Assembly (NCBI RefSeq): GCF_022513565.1
Contig: NZ_JAKWBE010000008.1
Coordinates: 186,001 to 250,000 of the forward strand
DNA: 64,000 nucleotides
Direction: 5' to 3'
From: Streptomyces gilvus
GTDB taxonomy: Bacteria > Actinomycetota > Actinomycetes > Streptomycetales > Streptomycetaceae
Shown in pieces: positions 1 to 9,938 of this stretch. The translations under genes were made by a program, and so were the position numbers. Each line of letters begins with the position of its first letter. Within the stretch, counting starts at the first letter, position 1. The notes under the pieces are model-generated. The model was given only the letters and a program-made list of their open reading frames with translations, was not told the DNA's origin and ran no database searches.

Positions 1-2499
1 GAGCCACGGGTGCTCGTTGACCAGGAAGCCCGCCCCGCACTCCGAGGGCACGGTCCGGCTGCTCGCGCCGCCCTTCTCCGGGAGGGTGGTCCAGTCGTCG
101 GCGCCGACGGTGTGGGCCTCGACGATCACATGGTCGTAGCCGGGCTCGGTGTCCCACAGCAACTGGCTGCGCAGGGTCGGCTGCTGGGCCGCCGCCACAC
201 CGGTGAGGTCGATGGTGCGGGTGAGGCGCTTGTAGGCGTCGTCGGTGTGCACGGCGGCCGCCATGGAGGAACCCGCGTAGGGCCCGTACGGGTTGACGGT
301 CCCGGCGAACTGGCCCGCGCCGGCGCCGGCGAACTGCGGGTACTTGTCGGCGGGCAGCGAGTCGGAGGTGACGCTGTAGGTGCCGGCCCTGTCCAGCGGG
401 TTGCCGGGCGCGGCGCCGAGGGGCCCGCTGAAGCCGCCGAGGTCGCCGGAGCCGGTGAAGCCGGTGGCGCCTGGGGTCGACGTACGGGAGTAGGCGCCCA
501 GGTAGTACTGGCTGAAGTCGTTGGACAGGGTGCCGTCGCCGAGGTCGACGTTGCCGCCGGCCTGCTCGCCCGCCTCGATGAGCTTGCCGCCCTCGTTGAG
601 GTAGGCGCGCAACTGGAGCTGGGTGGCGTTGCCGGGGACGCTCGCGCCCGTGTAGTGGACGACGGTCCTGAAGTGCTTCAGCACCCCGAGTGCGTCGGGC
701 GCGCCCTGGGTGGCGACGTCCCAGACGATCGCCTTGCGGCCGTTCGCCTTCAGCGCGTCCACGTACGTCTGCGCCTGCGTGGCGGTCGCGCCCTCTTCTG
801 CGACGACGAGGGTGTCGGCCTTGGCGCGCTGGGCGACGGTGTAGGTGAAGTGCTCGCTGGAGACCTTCTTGCCGCTCGCGCCGCGGCCGGTGAACCACAC
901 CTCGACCTTGTCGCCCGGGTCGCCGTCCTTCACCTTGGCCCGGTACTCGTCGAAGTGCAGGTTGTCATCGCCGCCGTAGGTCTCACCGCCCTTCCAGGCC
1001 CTCAGCGGCTCGTCCTTCGTACGGCCGCCGTTGACGCGGTAGTTGAGCTCCTTGCCGCGGACGGCCTTGCGGACGACGACGGAGACCTCCTGGTCGGCGC
1101 CGCGGGAGTACGACGTGGCGAACGTCGCCGGGGTGAAGTCGGCGGCCTTCAGGCCGAGCGAGGAGGAGGGGGTGTCCGGGTGCTGGGCGGTCTCGGCGAC
1201 CGAGAGCGCGAACGGGACGTTCTTGACGAACTCCTGCTGGATCAGCTTCTCGTCGTCCGGGAAGTTGAACACGGACTGGCAGTCGGCCGCGTTCCACTGG
1301 TCGTTCGGGTCGGCGTTCGACGCGGTCTGGCACGTCGACATCTCGGGGGTGAACATCGACATGCCGTTGACGTTCGCCGCGTGGCCGTCCGCCTCGCCGT
1401 TGGTGGTGTACAGCTCCGAGGAGACCTGCGGACGGTAGCCGGGGATCGCGGAGTTGTCCGGGGTGCCGGCGAGCGCCTTGTAGACGACGTCGTCGGGGGT
1501 CGGGGTGGCCACCTGCCAGCCGACGCCGTAGAGGAGGAGTTCGGCGGCGGAGTGGTAGTTGACGCCGTAGGAGAAGCCGATGCGCTTCTCGAACGCGTCG
1601 AGCGCCTTGGTCTCGGGCTCGGAGCCCGGGCTCGCGCCGCGGTAGGTCTCGCTGGTGGGGTTGGGGGACGAACCCTCGTCGTCGTAGCCCCACTTGTAGG
1701 CGAAGTTGCGGTTGAGGTCGACGCCGTCGCCGGTGGAGATGACGCCGTCGCCGTTGACGTCCCGCAGGTTCTTGCGCCACAGACGGATGTCGGAGTTCTT
1801 GAAGGTGTAGTCGTAGCCGTCGGGGTTGGCCGAGATCACGAACCACAGCTCGGTGGAGTCGACGATCTTCCTGATCCGCTTGTCCGTCTTGTAGTGGTCC
1901 AGGTAGTAGTGCATCAGCCGGCGGGTCATCTCCGGCGTGATCCACTCGCGCGCGTGCTGGTTGGACATGTACAGCACGGAGGGTTTCGAGCCGTCCTTGG
2001 ACTTCTTCGCGTTCCTGGTCAGTTTGAGCGCGAGGATGTCCTGGCCGTTGATCGTCCTGCCGATGGAGACGACCTTGGTCAGACCGGGGTTCTGCTGTCC
2101 GGTGCGGACGATCTCCTCTTTGATGCCGCCGCTTCCGCTGTACGGGCGGAACACGCCCTGGGCCGCGTCGTCGACCCGCTTCTCGGCCTTGGCCGAAAGT
2201 GTGTGCTCGGTGAGGTCGACGCCCTGCTTCTCGAGCCGGCGGGCCTGCCGATCGGTGAGATAGAGCTCGACCGAGGCCGTGCCCTTCGCGGGGACCTGCT
2301 CGGCGAGCTCCTGGCCGTCCTGTCCGGCCGCCAGCAGCAGGGGTACCTGCCTGGCGGTGACGTCCGCGCGGTAGACGTTGACCTCATTGGGGTCCGAACC
2401 CTGTGACGGTCCGTTCTGTGCCTGGGCGATGGGTGCGAGGCTCGCTCCGCCGATCAGGAGCGCGCCGACAGCGAGGATCGATCTCGCTCTGTGTCTCAT
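1..2499 (-). CDS. Secreted M14-family zinc carboxypeptidase (3' end outside window)
   Basis: The reading frame runs off the left edge, so 833 codons are visible without a stop. A Sec-type signal peptide (MRHRARSILAVGALLIGG, then an APIAQAQ cleavage region) is followed by a propeptide-like region. The peptidase M14 domain shows a zinc-binding HxxE in NQHAREW near residue 182, a third ligand His in GVNYHSAAELL, and a catalytic Glu in MFTPEMSTC. The family removes C-terminal residues from peptides outside the cell. The long C-terminal part looks like the extra domain of large Streptomyces M14 proteins, with an accessory beta-rich region. The ATG at 2499 follows an AGGGGGG ribosome site. The exact substrate is not deducible. 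Confidence 0.9.
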   Translation of the reverse strand, partial: MRHRARSILAVGALLIGGASLAPIAQAQNGPSQGSDPNEVNVYRADVTARQVPLLLAAGQDGQELAEQVPAKGTASVELYLTDRQARRLEKQGVDLTEHTLSAKAEKRVDDAAQGVFRPYSGSGGIKEEIVRTGQQNPGLTKVVSIGRTINGQDILALKLTRNAKKSKDGSKPSVLYMSNQHAREWITPEMTRRLMHYYLDHYKTDKRIRKIVDSTELWFVISANPDGYDYTFKNSDIRLWRKNLRDVNGDGVISTGDGVDLNRNFAYKWGYDDEGSSPNPTSETYRGASPGSEPETKALDAFEKRIGFSYGVNYHSAAELLLYGVGWQVATPTPDDVVYKALAGTPDNSAIPGYRPQVSSELYTTNGEADGHAANVNGMSMFTPEMSTCQTASNADPNDQWNAADCQSVFNFPDDEKLIQQEFVKNVPFALSVAETAQHPDTPSSSLGLKAADFTPATFATSYSRGADQEVSVVVRKAVRGKELNYRVNGGRTKDEPLRAWKGGETYGGDDNLHFDEYRAKVKDGDPGDKVEVWFTGRGASGKKVSSEHFTYTVAQRAKADTLVVAEEGATATQAQTYVDALKANGRKAIVWDVATQGAPDALGVLKHFRTVVHYTGASVPGNATQLQLRAYLNEGGKLIEAGEQAGGNVDLGDGTLSNDFSQYYLGAYSRTSTPGATGFTGSGDLGGFSGPLGAAPGNPLDRAGTYSVTSDSLPADKYPQFAGAGAGQFAGTVNPYGPYAGSSMAAAVHTDDAYKRLTRTIDLTGVAAAQQPTLRSQLLWDTEPGYDHVIVEAHTVGADDWTTLPEKGGASSRTVPSECGAGFLVNEHPWL

Positions 2500-2596
2500 G
2501 AACCCCCCTAGCCGTCCTTCGTCACGGCGACGAAGTGTTGCCAGGCTCATGCCACTTCACAGCCGAGTCAAGGGTGCCTCAAAGACAGTCAAACAC

Positions 2597-2629
2597 CGGT
2601 GCCGACAGCCCAAGTGGGCGTCGGCACCG
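2597..2629 (-). terminator. Stem-loop terminator after whiA
   Basis: Perfect 10-bp arms (CGGTGCCGAC at 2597-2606 and GTCGGCACCG at 2620-2629) enclose an inner GCCC-AAGT-GGGC hairpin. It lies 17 bases past the whiA stop codon. There is no U-run, as is common for Streptomyces terminators. Confidence 0.75.
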
Positions 2630-2645
2630 ACGGGTTGGACGCTGG

Positions 2646-3635
2646 TCAGCCGACGAGGTTGTCGGCCATCTCCTCGGTCAGAGTGGACTCGGTGCCCGGG
2701 ATGCCGAGGTCGGAGGCGCGCTTGTCGGCCATCGCGAGCAGGCGGCGGATACGGCCGGCGACGGCGTCCTTGGTCAGCGGCGGGTCGGCGAGCGCGCCCA
2801 GTTCCTCCAGCGAGGCCTGCTTGTGCTCCATGCGCAGCCGGCCGGCGGCCGCGAGGTGCTCGGGAACCTCCTCGCCGAGGATCTCCAGCGCGCGCTGGAC
2901 GCGGGCGCCTGCGGCGACCGCAGCACGCGCGGAGCGGCGGAGGTTGGCGTCGTCGAAGTTGGCGAGACGGTTCGCCGTGGCCCGTACCTCGCGGCGCATC
3001 CGGCGCTCCTCCCAGGCCAGCACCGACTCGTGCGCGCCGAGGCGGGTGAGCAGGGCGCCGATCGCGTCGCCGTCCCGGACGACCACGCGGTCCACGCCGC
3101 GTACCTCGCGGGCCTTGGCGGCGATCGACAGGCGGCGGGCGGCTCCGACCAGGGCGAGGGCGGCCTCGGGGCCGGGGCAGGTCACCTCCAGGGAGGAGGA
3201 GCGGCCGGGCTCGGTGAGCGAGCCGTGCGCCAGGAAGGCGCCGCGCCAGGCGGCCTCCGCGTCGCAGGTGGCCCCCGAGACCACCTGCGGGGGCAGGCCG
3301 CGGATCGGGCGGCCCCGTCCGTCCACCAGGCCGGTCTGCCGGGCCAGCTGGTCACCGCCGGCGACGACCCGGACGACGTACCGCGAGCCGCGGCGCAGTC
3401 CGCCGGGCGCCATCACGATCAGCTCGGAGGAGTGGCCGAAGATCTCCAGGATGTCCCGCTTCAGGCGCCGGGCCGCCATCGCGGTGTCCAGCTCCGCCTC
3501 GATCACGATGCGCCCACTGACCAGATGGAGGCCGCCGGCGAACCGCAGGATGGCGGAGACCTCCGCCTTTCTGCAGCAGGTCCGGGTGACGGGGAGCCGG
3601 GAGATCTCGTCCTTCACCGCTGCCGTCATCGCCAT
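2646..3635 (-). CDS. whiA: Sporulation transcription factor WhiA
   Basis: The 329-residue protein matches WhiA throughout, starting with [20 protein letters not shown] and ending DNLVG. WhiA has an N-terminal LAGLIDADG-homing-endonuclease-like domain without nuclease function and a C-terminal helix-turn-helix (around residues 275-310, [18 protein letters not shown]). In Streptomyces it works with WhiB to switch aerial hyphae to sporulation septation. The start at 3635 has GGAAGG eight bases upstream. A second ATG at 3629 would give an ATGA overlap with yvcK. The gene is last in the uvrC-rapZ-yvcK-whiA unit, so it is probably translationally coupled to yvcK. Confidence 0.97.
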   Translation of the reverse strand: MAMTAAVKDEISRLPVTRTCCRKAEVSAILRFAGGLHLVSGRIVIEAELDTAMAARRLKRDILEIFGHSSELIVMAPGGLRRGSRYVVRVVAGGDQLARQTGLVDGRGRPIRGLPPQVVSGATCDAEAAWRGAFLAHGSLTEPGRSSSLEVTCPGPEAALALVGAARRLSIAAKAREVRGVDRVVVRDGDAIGALLTRLGAHESVLAWEERRMRREVRATANRLANFDDANLRRSARAAVAAGARVQRALEILGEEVPEHLAAAGRLRMEHKQASLEELGALADPPLTKDAVAGRIRRLLAMADKRASDLGIPGTESTLTEEMADNLVG

Positions 3636-4693
3636 GGGCCGATCCTTCCATGCATCCGAAAAATACGGTCGTACGCGGCGGCCAGCAGCTCCGGGTCGTG
3701 CCGCGGAGTTCCGTCCCTCCGGGCCACCGGGGCCAGCTCGACCGCTGCTCCGAGCCGCCCTGCGGCTTCGGTGAGCACGTCGCGGTCGGGCACGGCGGCC
3801 TCGTCGGCCAGCACCACGTCCAGGGCGAGTTTAGGGGCGTGTCGTCCCAAAACCTCCAAATGACGCTGCGGGGAGAAGCCCTCGGTTTCTCCGGGCTGCG
3901 GGGCGAGGTTCAGCGAGAGTACCCGGCGCGCCTTGGTCTCGGTGAGCGCGTCCAGCAGTTCCGGCACGAGCAGGTGCGGGATGACCGAGGAGAACCAGGA
4001 GCCGGGGCCGAGAACCACCCAGTCCGCGTCCAGCACGGCCTCGACGGCCTCGGGGACGGCGGGCGGGTCGTGCGGCACGACCTGCACGGACTGCACCTCG
4101 CCGGGCGTGAGCGCCACGGTCGCCTGCCCGCGCACGGTGTCCACGTCCTCCGGCCGCGCCGGATCGTGCCCCTTGACGAGGGCCTGCAGCTCCAGCGGCA
4201 CGGCGGACATGGGCAGCACGCGCCCGTGCGCACCGAGGAGCCTGCCCACCAGGTCCAGTGCCTGGACGTGGTCGCCGAGCTGCTCCCACAGGGCGACGAT
4301 CAGGAGGTTGCCGACCGCGTGGTCGTGCAGGTCGCCCTGGGAGTGGAAGCGGTGCTGGATGACCCGGGCCCAGGTCTGACCCCAGTCGTCGTCGCCGCAC
4401 AGCGCGGCCAGCGCCTTGCGCAGGTCGCCGGGCGGCAGCACGCCCAGCTCGTCGCGCAGGCGCCCGCTGGAGCCGCCGTCGTCGGCCACGGTGACGACGG
4501 CGGTGAGGTCGCCGGTGATCCGGCGCAGGGCGGCGAGCGAGGCGGACAGGCCCATTCCGCCGCCGAGGGCGACGACCTTGGGCTGGGCGCCGCGCCGGCG
4601 CGGCCGGGCACCGCGGGCCTCCACGTTCCGCCCGGCCCGCGACTCGGGGACCGTCCGGCGCAGCCTGCTCAGCCGCACAGAGCGCTCCGTCAT
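3626..4693 (-). CDS. yvcK: YvcK/CofD-like nucleotide-sugar-binding protein
   Basis: This 355-residue protein has the YvcK/CofD fold: a glycine-rich [18 protein letters not shown] near residue 40, then [33 protein letters not shown] and [10 protein letters not shown]. YvcK proteins bind UDP-GlcNAc and influence cell-wall and gluconeogenic growth; they do not make F420 although they resemble CofD. About 38 basic residues precede the conserved domain. The start ATG overlaps the rapZ stop as ATGA (4690-4693). The gene sits between rapZ and whiA, the usual actinobacterial and Bacillus order. Confidence 0.95.
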   Translation of the reverse strand: MTERSVRLSRLRRTVPESRAGRNVEARGARPRRRGAQPKVVALGGGMGLSASLAALRRITGDLTAVVTVADDGGSSGRLRDELGVLPPGDLRKALAALCGDDDWGQTWARVIQHRFHSQGDLHDHAVGNLLIVALWEQLGDHVQALDLVGRLLGAHGRVLPMSAVPLELQALVKGHDPARPEDVDTVRGQATVALTPGEVQSVQVVPHDPPAVPEAVEAVLDADWVVLGPGSWFSSVIPHLLVPELLDALTETKARRVLSLNLAPQPGETEGFSPQRHLEVLGRHAPKLALDVVLADEAAVPDRDVLTEAAGRLGAAVELAPVARRDGTPRHDPELLAAAYDRIFRMHGRIGPWR

Positions 4694-5667
4694 TCGCGTC
4701 CCATGTCCCGGTGCACGACCACCGTCTCCACGCCCTCGGCCGCCAGCCGCGCGGCGAGCTTCTCCGACATGGCCACCGAGCGGTGCTTGCCGCCGGTGCA
4801 GCCGATCGCGATCGTCACGTACCGCTTGCCCTCGCGGCGGTAACCCGCCGCGATCAGCCGGAGCAGCTCGGCGTAGCGGTCGAGGAACTCCTTGGCCCCG
4901 GCCTGGTTGAAGACGTACGCCGACACCTCCTCGTTCAGGCCGGTGAAGGGGCGCAGCTCCGGGACCCAGTGCGGGTTGGGCAGGAAGCGCATGTCCGCGA
5001 CCAGGTCGGCGTCCACGGGAAGGCCGTACTTGAAGCCGAAGGACATCACGGTCGCCCGCAGCTCCGGCTCCTCCTCTCCGGCGAACTGGGCGTCCATCTT
5101 GGCGCGCAGCTCGTGCACGTTGAGGCTGGAGGTGTCGATGACCAGGTCGGCGTCGCCGCGCAGCTCGCGCAGCAGCTCGCGCTCGGCGGCGATGCCGTCC
5201 ACGATCCGGCCGTCGCCCTGCAGGGGGTGCGGGCGGCGCACCGACTCGAAGCGGCGCACCAGGGCCTCGTCGGAGGACTCCAGGAAGACGATCCGCCGGG
5301 TGACGTGCTTGGCCTCCAGGTCGGCGAGGGACTCGCGGAGGTTGTCGAAGAAGCGGCGGCCGCGGACGTCCACCACGACCGCGATCCGTGCCACGTTGCC
5401 CTGCGACCGGGCGCCGAGCTCCACCATGGTGGGGATCAGCGCGGGCGGCAGGTTGTCCACGACGAACCAGCCGAGGTCCTCCAGGCACTTGGCGGCCGTC
5501 GACCTGCCCGCACCGGACATTCCGGAGATGATCACCAGCTCGGGGATGGCTGCCTCGGGGAGCCCGCCCTGGTCGCCGGTCGTGCCCGTACTCACCTGTG
5601 CTCCGTCTCCACCCTGGCCCGTCTGCCCGTGTTGCTCTTCGCGCTTGTCGTGCTCGTTCACATTCAT
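4690..5667 (-). CDS. rapZ: RapZ-family nucleotide-binding protein (RNase adapter type)
   Basis: The 325-residue protein carries the RapZ/YvcJ Walker A variant GMSGAGRST (about residues 49-57), a Walker B-like AVVVDVRGR, and the conserved C-terminal [17 protein letters not shown]. YvcJ/RapZ proteins hydrolyse GTP or ATP. In E. coli RapZ tunes GlmZ sRNA and so GlcN6P synthesis; that RNA partner is not known in Streptomyces. About 45 hydrophilic residues precede the P-loop. Both ends overlap neighbours as ATGA (with uvrC at 5664-5667, with yvcK at 4690-4693), so the four genes are translationally coupled. Confidence 0.95.
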   Translation of the reverse strand: MNVNEHDKREEQHGQTGQGGDGAQVSTGTTGDQGGLPEAAIPELVIISGMSGAGRSTAAKCLEDLGWFVVDNLPPALIPTMVELGARSQGNVARIAVVVDVRGRRFFDNLRESLADLEAKHVTRRIVFLESSDEALVRRFESVRRPHPLQGDGRIVDGIAAERELLRELRGDADLVIDTSSLNVHELRAKMDAQFAGEEEPELRATVMSFGFKYGLPVDADLVADMRFLPNPHWVPELRPFTGLNEEVSAYVFNQAGAKEFLDRYAELLRLIAAGYRREGKRYVTIAIGCTGGKHRSVAMSEKLAARLAAEGVETVVVHRDMGRE

Positions 5668-7754
5668 GTCTCCTGCCCCCGTCGTTCGTCCGGGGCGCCC
5701 GTCGTCACGGGCTCCCCACCGGAACCCATGGTGCCGGGTTCCTCCTCCATGATCTCTCCAGTCGTCATGTTGACGGCGGGTGCGGCGGGAGCCGCCTGAG
5801 CGAGGGCCACGGCGATCGTCTCGGCCGTCTTGCGGCCTATGCCGGGGACCTCGCAGATCTGGTCGATGGTGGCGGACCGCAGTTTCTTCAACGAACCGAA
5901 GTGCTTCAGAAGTGCCTGCTTGCGGGTGTCCCCGAGGCCGGGCACCTCGTCCAGGGGGCTGGCCTTGAAGCGCTTGGCCCGCTTGCTGCGCTGGTAGGTG
6001 ATCGCGAAGCGGTGCGCCTCGTCGCGGACGCGCTGCAGCAGGTACAAGCCCTCACTGGTGCGGGGCAGGACCACCGGGTCGTCCTCGTCCGGCAGCCAGA
6101 CCTCCTCCAGGCGCTTGGCGAGGCCGCAGACGGCGATGTCGTCGATGCCGAGCTCGTCGAGGGCCTTCTTGGCGGCGGCGACCTGCGGCTGTCCGCCGTC
6201 GACCACGACCAGCTGGGGCGGGTAGGCGAACTTCTTCGGGCGACCGTCCTCGTCCTTGAGACCTCCGCCGGGACTGTCCGCGTCCTTGAGGCCTCCGCCG
6301 AGCTCACCCGCGAGGCCGTCCTCATGACCGTCCTCGACCCACTCCCCGGTCTTCTCCTTCTCCGCGAGGTAGCGCCGGAAGCGGCGGCTGATCACCTCGT
6401 GCATGGAGCGGACGTCGTCCTGACCGGCGAAACCCTTGATCTGGAAGCGACGGTACTCGCTCTTGCGCTGCAGACCGTCCTCGAAGACCACCATGGAGGC
6501 CACGACGTCGTCGCCCTGCAGATGCGAGATGTCGTAGCACTCGATGCGCAGGGGGGCGCTGTCGAGGTCGAGGGCCTCGGCGATCTCCTCCAGGGCACGC
6601 GAGCGCGTGGTGAGGTCGGAGGCGCGCTTGGTCTTGTGCAACGCGAGGGCCTGCAGGGCGTTGCGCTGCACGGTCTCCATCAGGGCCTTCTTGTCGCCGC
6701 GCTGCGGGATGCGCAGCGAGACGCCCGAGCCGCGGCGGTCGGTGAGCCACTCCTGGACGGGCTCGACCGGGTCGGGCAGAGCGGGGACCAGGACCTCCTT
6801 GGGGACGGAGTCGCCCTTCTCCTCGCCGTAGAGCTGCTGCAGGGCGTGCTCGACGAGGGCGCCGGTGGTGATCTCCTCGACCTTGTCGGTGACCCAGCCG
6901 CGCTGGCCACGCACGCGTCCGCCGCGCACGTGGAAGATCTGCACGGCCGCCTCCAGCTCGTCCTCGGCTACGGCGATCAGGTCGGCGTCGGTCGCGTCGG
7001 CGAGCACGACCGCGTTCTTCTCCATGGCCTTCTTCAGGGCCTCGATGTCGTCACGCAGGCGGGCGGCGCGCTCGTACTCCATCTCCTCGGCCGCCTCGGT
7101 CATCCGCTTCTCCAGGCGGCGGATGTACGTGCCCGTGCGGCCGGCCATGAAGTCGCAGAACTCCTCGGCCAGTTCGCGGTGTTCCTCCGGATCGACGCGG
7201 CCGACGCAAGGCGCCGAGCACTTGCCGATGTAACCGAGCAGACAGGGGCGGCCGGTGCGGGTGGCGTTCTTGAAGACGCCCGCCGAGCAGGTGCGCACGG
7301 GAAAGACGCGCAGCAGCAGGTCGACCGTGTCCCGGATGGCCCACGCGTGCCCGTAGGGCCCGAAGTACCGGACGCCCTTGCGCTTGTGGCCGCGCATCAC
7401 CTGCACGCGCGGGAACTCCTCGTTCATCGTCACCGCGAGATACGGATAGCTCTTGTCGTCGCGGTACTTGACGTTGAACCGGGGGTCGAACTCCTTGATC
7501 CAGGAGTACTCCAGCTGCAGGGCCTCGACCTCCGTGGACACCACGGTCCACTCCACGGACGCGGCGGTGGTGACCATCGTCCGGGTGCGCGGGTGCAGGT
7601 TCGCCAGATCCTGGAAGTAGTTCGCCAGGCGCTGGCGCAGGCTTTTCGCCTTTCCGACGTAGATCACCCGGCGGTGCTCGTCACGGAACCTGTACACCCC
7701 GGGAGAGTCCGGGATCTGTCCCGGCTGGGGGCGGTAGCTGGAGGGGTCGGCCAT
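5664..7754 (-). CDS. uvrC: Excinuclease ABC subunit C
   Basis: UvrC makes both incisions in nucleotide-excision repair after UvrAB finds damage. The 696-residue product has the N-terminal GIY-YIG nuclease ([20 protein letters not shown], residues 19-38), a UVR motif near residue 210 ([20 protein letters not shown]), the endonuclease V-like domain ([11 protein letters not shown] and [12 protein letters not shown]), and C-terminal paired HhH motifs ([17 protein letters not shown]). A Gly/Asp/Glu-rich insert before VVVDGG contains a duplicated GGGLKD unit. The ATG at 7754 lies seven bases after a damage-type -10, with no Shine-Dalgarno, so the mRNA may be leaderless. Confidence 0.98.
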   Translation of the reverse strand: MADPSSYRPQPGQIPDSPGVYRFRDEHRRVIYVGKAKSLRQRLANYFQDLANLHPRTRTMVTTAASVEWTVVSTEVEALQLEYSWIKEFDPRFNVKYRDDKSYPYLAVTMNEEFPRVQVMRGHKRKGVRYFGPYGHAWAIRDTVDLLLRVFPVRTCSAGVFKNATRTGRPCLLGYIGKCSAPCVGRVDPEEHRELAEEFCDFMAGRTGTYIRRLEKRMTEAAEEMEYERAARLRDDIEALKKAMEKNAVVLADATDADLIAVAEDELEAAVQIFHVRGGRVRGQRGWVTDKVEEITTGALVEHALQQLYGEEKGDSVPKEVLVPALPDPVEPVQEWLTDRRGSGVSLRIPQRGDKKALMETVQRNALQALALHKTKRASDLTTRSRALEEIAEALDLDSAPLRIECYDISHLQGDDVVASMVVFEDGLQRKSEYRRFQIKGFAGQDDVRSMHEVISRRFRRYLAEKEKTGEWVEDGHEDGLAGELGGGLKDADSPGGGLKDEDGRPKKFAYPPQLVVVDGGQPQVAAAKKALDELGIDDIAVCGLAKRLEEVWLPDEDDPVVLPRTSEGLYLLQRVRDEAHRFAITYQRSKRAKRFKASPLDEVPGLGDTRKQALLKHFGSLKKLRSATIDQICEVPGIGRKTAETIAVALAQAAPAAPAVNMTTGEIMEEEPGTMGSGGEPVTTGAPDERRGQET

Positions 7755-7761
7755 GTCTCAC

Positions 7762-7784
7762 ACCCTACTGGCGAGGACTGACAC
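7762..7784 (-). promoter_or_regulatory. RecA-NDp/PafBC-type promoter of uvrC
   Basis: On the minus strand TGTCAGTC is followed by eight bases and TAGGGT. The consensus is TGTCRGTG, N8, TAGNNT, so only one base of the upstream box differs. The -10 ends eight bases before the uvrC ATG, which predicts a leaderless transcript. Confidence 0.75.
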
Positions 7785-7799
7785 CGCGTCGGGCCTGTG

Positions 7800-8388
7800 G
7801 ACAACGCCCAGCGGGACTCCAGGAAGGTCAGGACGGCCAGGACGGCCAGGACCCGGCGGTGGTCGTCGGTGCCCTCGCTGAGGCGGAGCTTGCCGAGGAT
7901 GCTGCGGACGTGTTTCTCGACCGTGCCCTCGGTGACCCACAGACGGCGGCCGATGCCCGCGTTCGAGCGTCCCTCGGCCATGAGGGCGAGGACCTCGCGC
8001 TCCCGGGTCTCGACGAACTCGTCAACGGCCGTGACCCGGCTCTTGAGCAGACAGCCGACCTTGTGGCCGCTCGCCAGCAGCTCCAGCGCCTCCTCGACCT
8101 CGACGAACGCCGACAGGCCAGGATGCCCGTGTCGGGGTGGCGCTCCCGGATGGTGCGGGCCGCCTTGAGTCCTTCGGTGGAGCGGTCCGACGGCATCCTG
8201 ATGTCGACGATCGCGAGGTCGGGGCGGTGCCCGGCGACCAGTTCGAGGAGGCCCACGGCGTCTCCGGCCTGCCCCACCACGTGGTACCCGAGCCGCTCGC
8301 ACAGGCTGGCGAGCCCCTCGCGAAGCAGCACGTCGTCGTCGGCGAGGACGACCCGTTCCTGTGCCGGCCGCTGCGATGCGTCGTCCAT
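7800..8388 (-). pseudogene. Decayed LuxR-family response regulator
   Basis: An ATG at 8388 opens a receiver domain (VVLADDDVLLREGL, then the phospho-acceptor region LAIVDIRMP). After RHPDTGILA the frame breaks near 8117, apparently by a one-base loss. The next frame continues with LSAFVEVEEALELLASGHKV and the output helix-turn-helix (REREVLALMAEGRSNAGIG, WVTEGTVEKHVRSIL). About 35 residues between VDEFVET and REREVL are also missing, so receiver and HTH are fused too closely. The expected stop after the HTH is gone and the frame runs into uvrC. It is the partner of the kinase remnant upstream. Confidence 0.85.
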
Positions 8389-8680
8389 GGTCCCGGGGGT
8401 CTCGGCTAGCCGGAAGCGGGATTGGAGGCTCGCGGTGACGACGCGGACCCGGTCACGGGCGATTCTCGGTGCAGAGCAGAGCACAGCGGATCGGCCGGTC
8501 CAGGCGATTTGCCGGCAGGTCCACGGGTGGAAGGGCTGCGGAGCTGCGTCGGACGCGGATGGAGAGGCCACGGCGGCCGGTCCGCGCCCGCCGGTACCCG
8601 GACGACACGCACGCGTGGAGTGCGCTGCTGGATCAGCAGCACCACGAGATCTTGCGGGCCAAGCGCCCGCGGAGCACTGA

Positions 8681-9235
8681 TCACGGCGGCGCACGGGCTA
8701 CGCATAGAGCCGGACGGACGCCTCTCCGTCCGACAGGACCGCCCGGAGCGTACGCGACGTCACCAGTCCAGGCATCGAGTTTGCCGCCGATCGCCTCGAC
8801 CCGGTCGGTCAGCCCGATCAGACCGGAGCCCCGGCCGGGCTCGGCACCTCCGGCCCCGTCGTCGGCGACAGTCAGCTCCAGGACGTCGTCACGGACCCCG
8901 GCTTCGCTGCGCACCACGCGCGCGTGCGCGTGCTTGGCGGTGTTGGTGAGGCATTCGGAGGTCACGTCGTACGCGGCCACCTCCCGCTGCTCCGGCAGTC
9001 GAGCGGCGGGAAGGGCGAGGTCGAGCTGCACGGGGACGGCCGAGCGACGGGCCAGGGAACGCAGTGCGGCCCGAGGCCGCCCTGGGACAGGATCCGCCAG
9101 GTGGATGCCGCGAGCGACCTGGAGCAGGTCCTGGAAAGCGTCCTCGAGCCCCTTGCTCATATGGGCGAGCTGTTGGGACAGCTCGGACGTGGGGTCGGTG
9201 ACCATAGAGGTTCGGCCCTCCGCCCCCGCCACCAC
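8681..9235 (-). pseudogene. Decayed sensor histidine kinase (NarL-class partner)
   Basis: The open frame retains the end of the dimerisation region (LQVARGIHLADPV) and the HATPase_c domain (SECLTNTAKHAHA as N box, VADDGAGGAEPGRGSGLIGL as G boxes, TDRVEAIGGKLD). The H box expected about 40 residues before ARGIH, of the type RIERDLHDGAQQRL, is absent, as are the membrane-spanning input parts. The final GT-rich strand is replaced by unrelated sequence. Without the phosphorylated His it cannot act as a kinase. About 290 bp of non-coding sequence now separates it from the regulator remnant. Confidence 0.8.
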
Positions 9236-9509
9236 CGCATCCAGCCACTAGCAGGGCGGCCCCCGGCACTCCCGAGACCAGCTTGCTCACGAGCGAAGCC
9301 CGCATCGCACACCCCACTCGACCGGACGACCACGGTCTCTCCAGGGCGGATCCGTGCTACCGCCGGTGACACCCGGCTGCGTAATGTGAGCGCCAACCCG
9401 CGCGTGGGGCACGGGACTTCAGCACCTTTCAGCTGACAGCTAACGCCGCTCCCGACTCTTTCTGGTGAGCCGGAAAGCGCAATCAACCTGCGCTTGGCAC
9501 CCTGTCAGC

Positions 9510-9728
9510 ATGTCCCTGGGCTGTCTTCTCGTCGATGACAGCGTCCGGTTCCTGGAGGCCGCCCGCACCCTGCTCGAACGCGACGGCCTGATCTCGGCCC
9601 TCGCCCTGAAGGACGTCGAGGAACTCGTCGCCGCCAGTCCGGCCCGCGGTTTCCTGCACAAGTCCGACCTGTCCGCACGGGCGGTCCAGGTGGTGCTCGG
9701 CAACGGCGCCTGGCCCGCACCGAGTTGA
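9510..9728 (+). pseudogene. Internally deleted response-regulator receiver fragment
   Basis: The 72-residue frame opens like a Streptomyces receiver domain (CLLVDDSVRFLEAARTLLER, with the paired acidic residues) and ends like one (SPARGFLHKSDLSARAVQVVL, with the conserved Lys in HKSDLS). About 60 residues in between, including the phosphorylated Asp, are missing. The domain therefore cannot accept phosphate. It is a third degraded signalling gene next to the kinase and regulator remnants, on the opposite strand. Confidence 0.7.
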
Positions 9729-9938
9729 GGGGGCCTGGCGGGTCTCGGCCAGGAGCGCGCGACTGTTGGGCTTCAGGTGTTGTCGGGACTTGGTCAACAC
9801 GCTTCAATGCGTGGGAACTCGGGGCCGTGAACGACGGCGTACGGATGTGAAGACGCCTCGACGCCGACGGGGTGCCCCGGCAACCAGCGCGAACCCGGCC
9901 CGACCAGCCGTAGCGAGCTTTCACAGAAAGGCCCCTGC

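Noticed and set aside
10..2406. Long plus-strand open frame antisense to the carboxypeptidase.
   Set aside because: It is a GC-rich shadow frame: product rich in Gly, Val, Leu and Arg with no motif, while the minus frame gives a full M14 peptidase.
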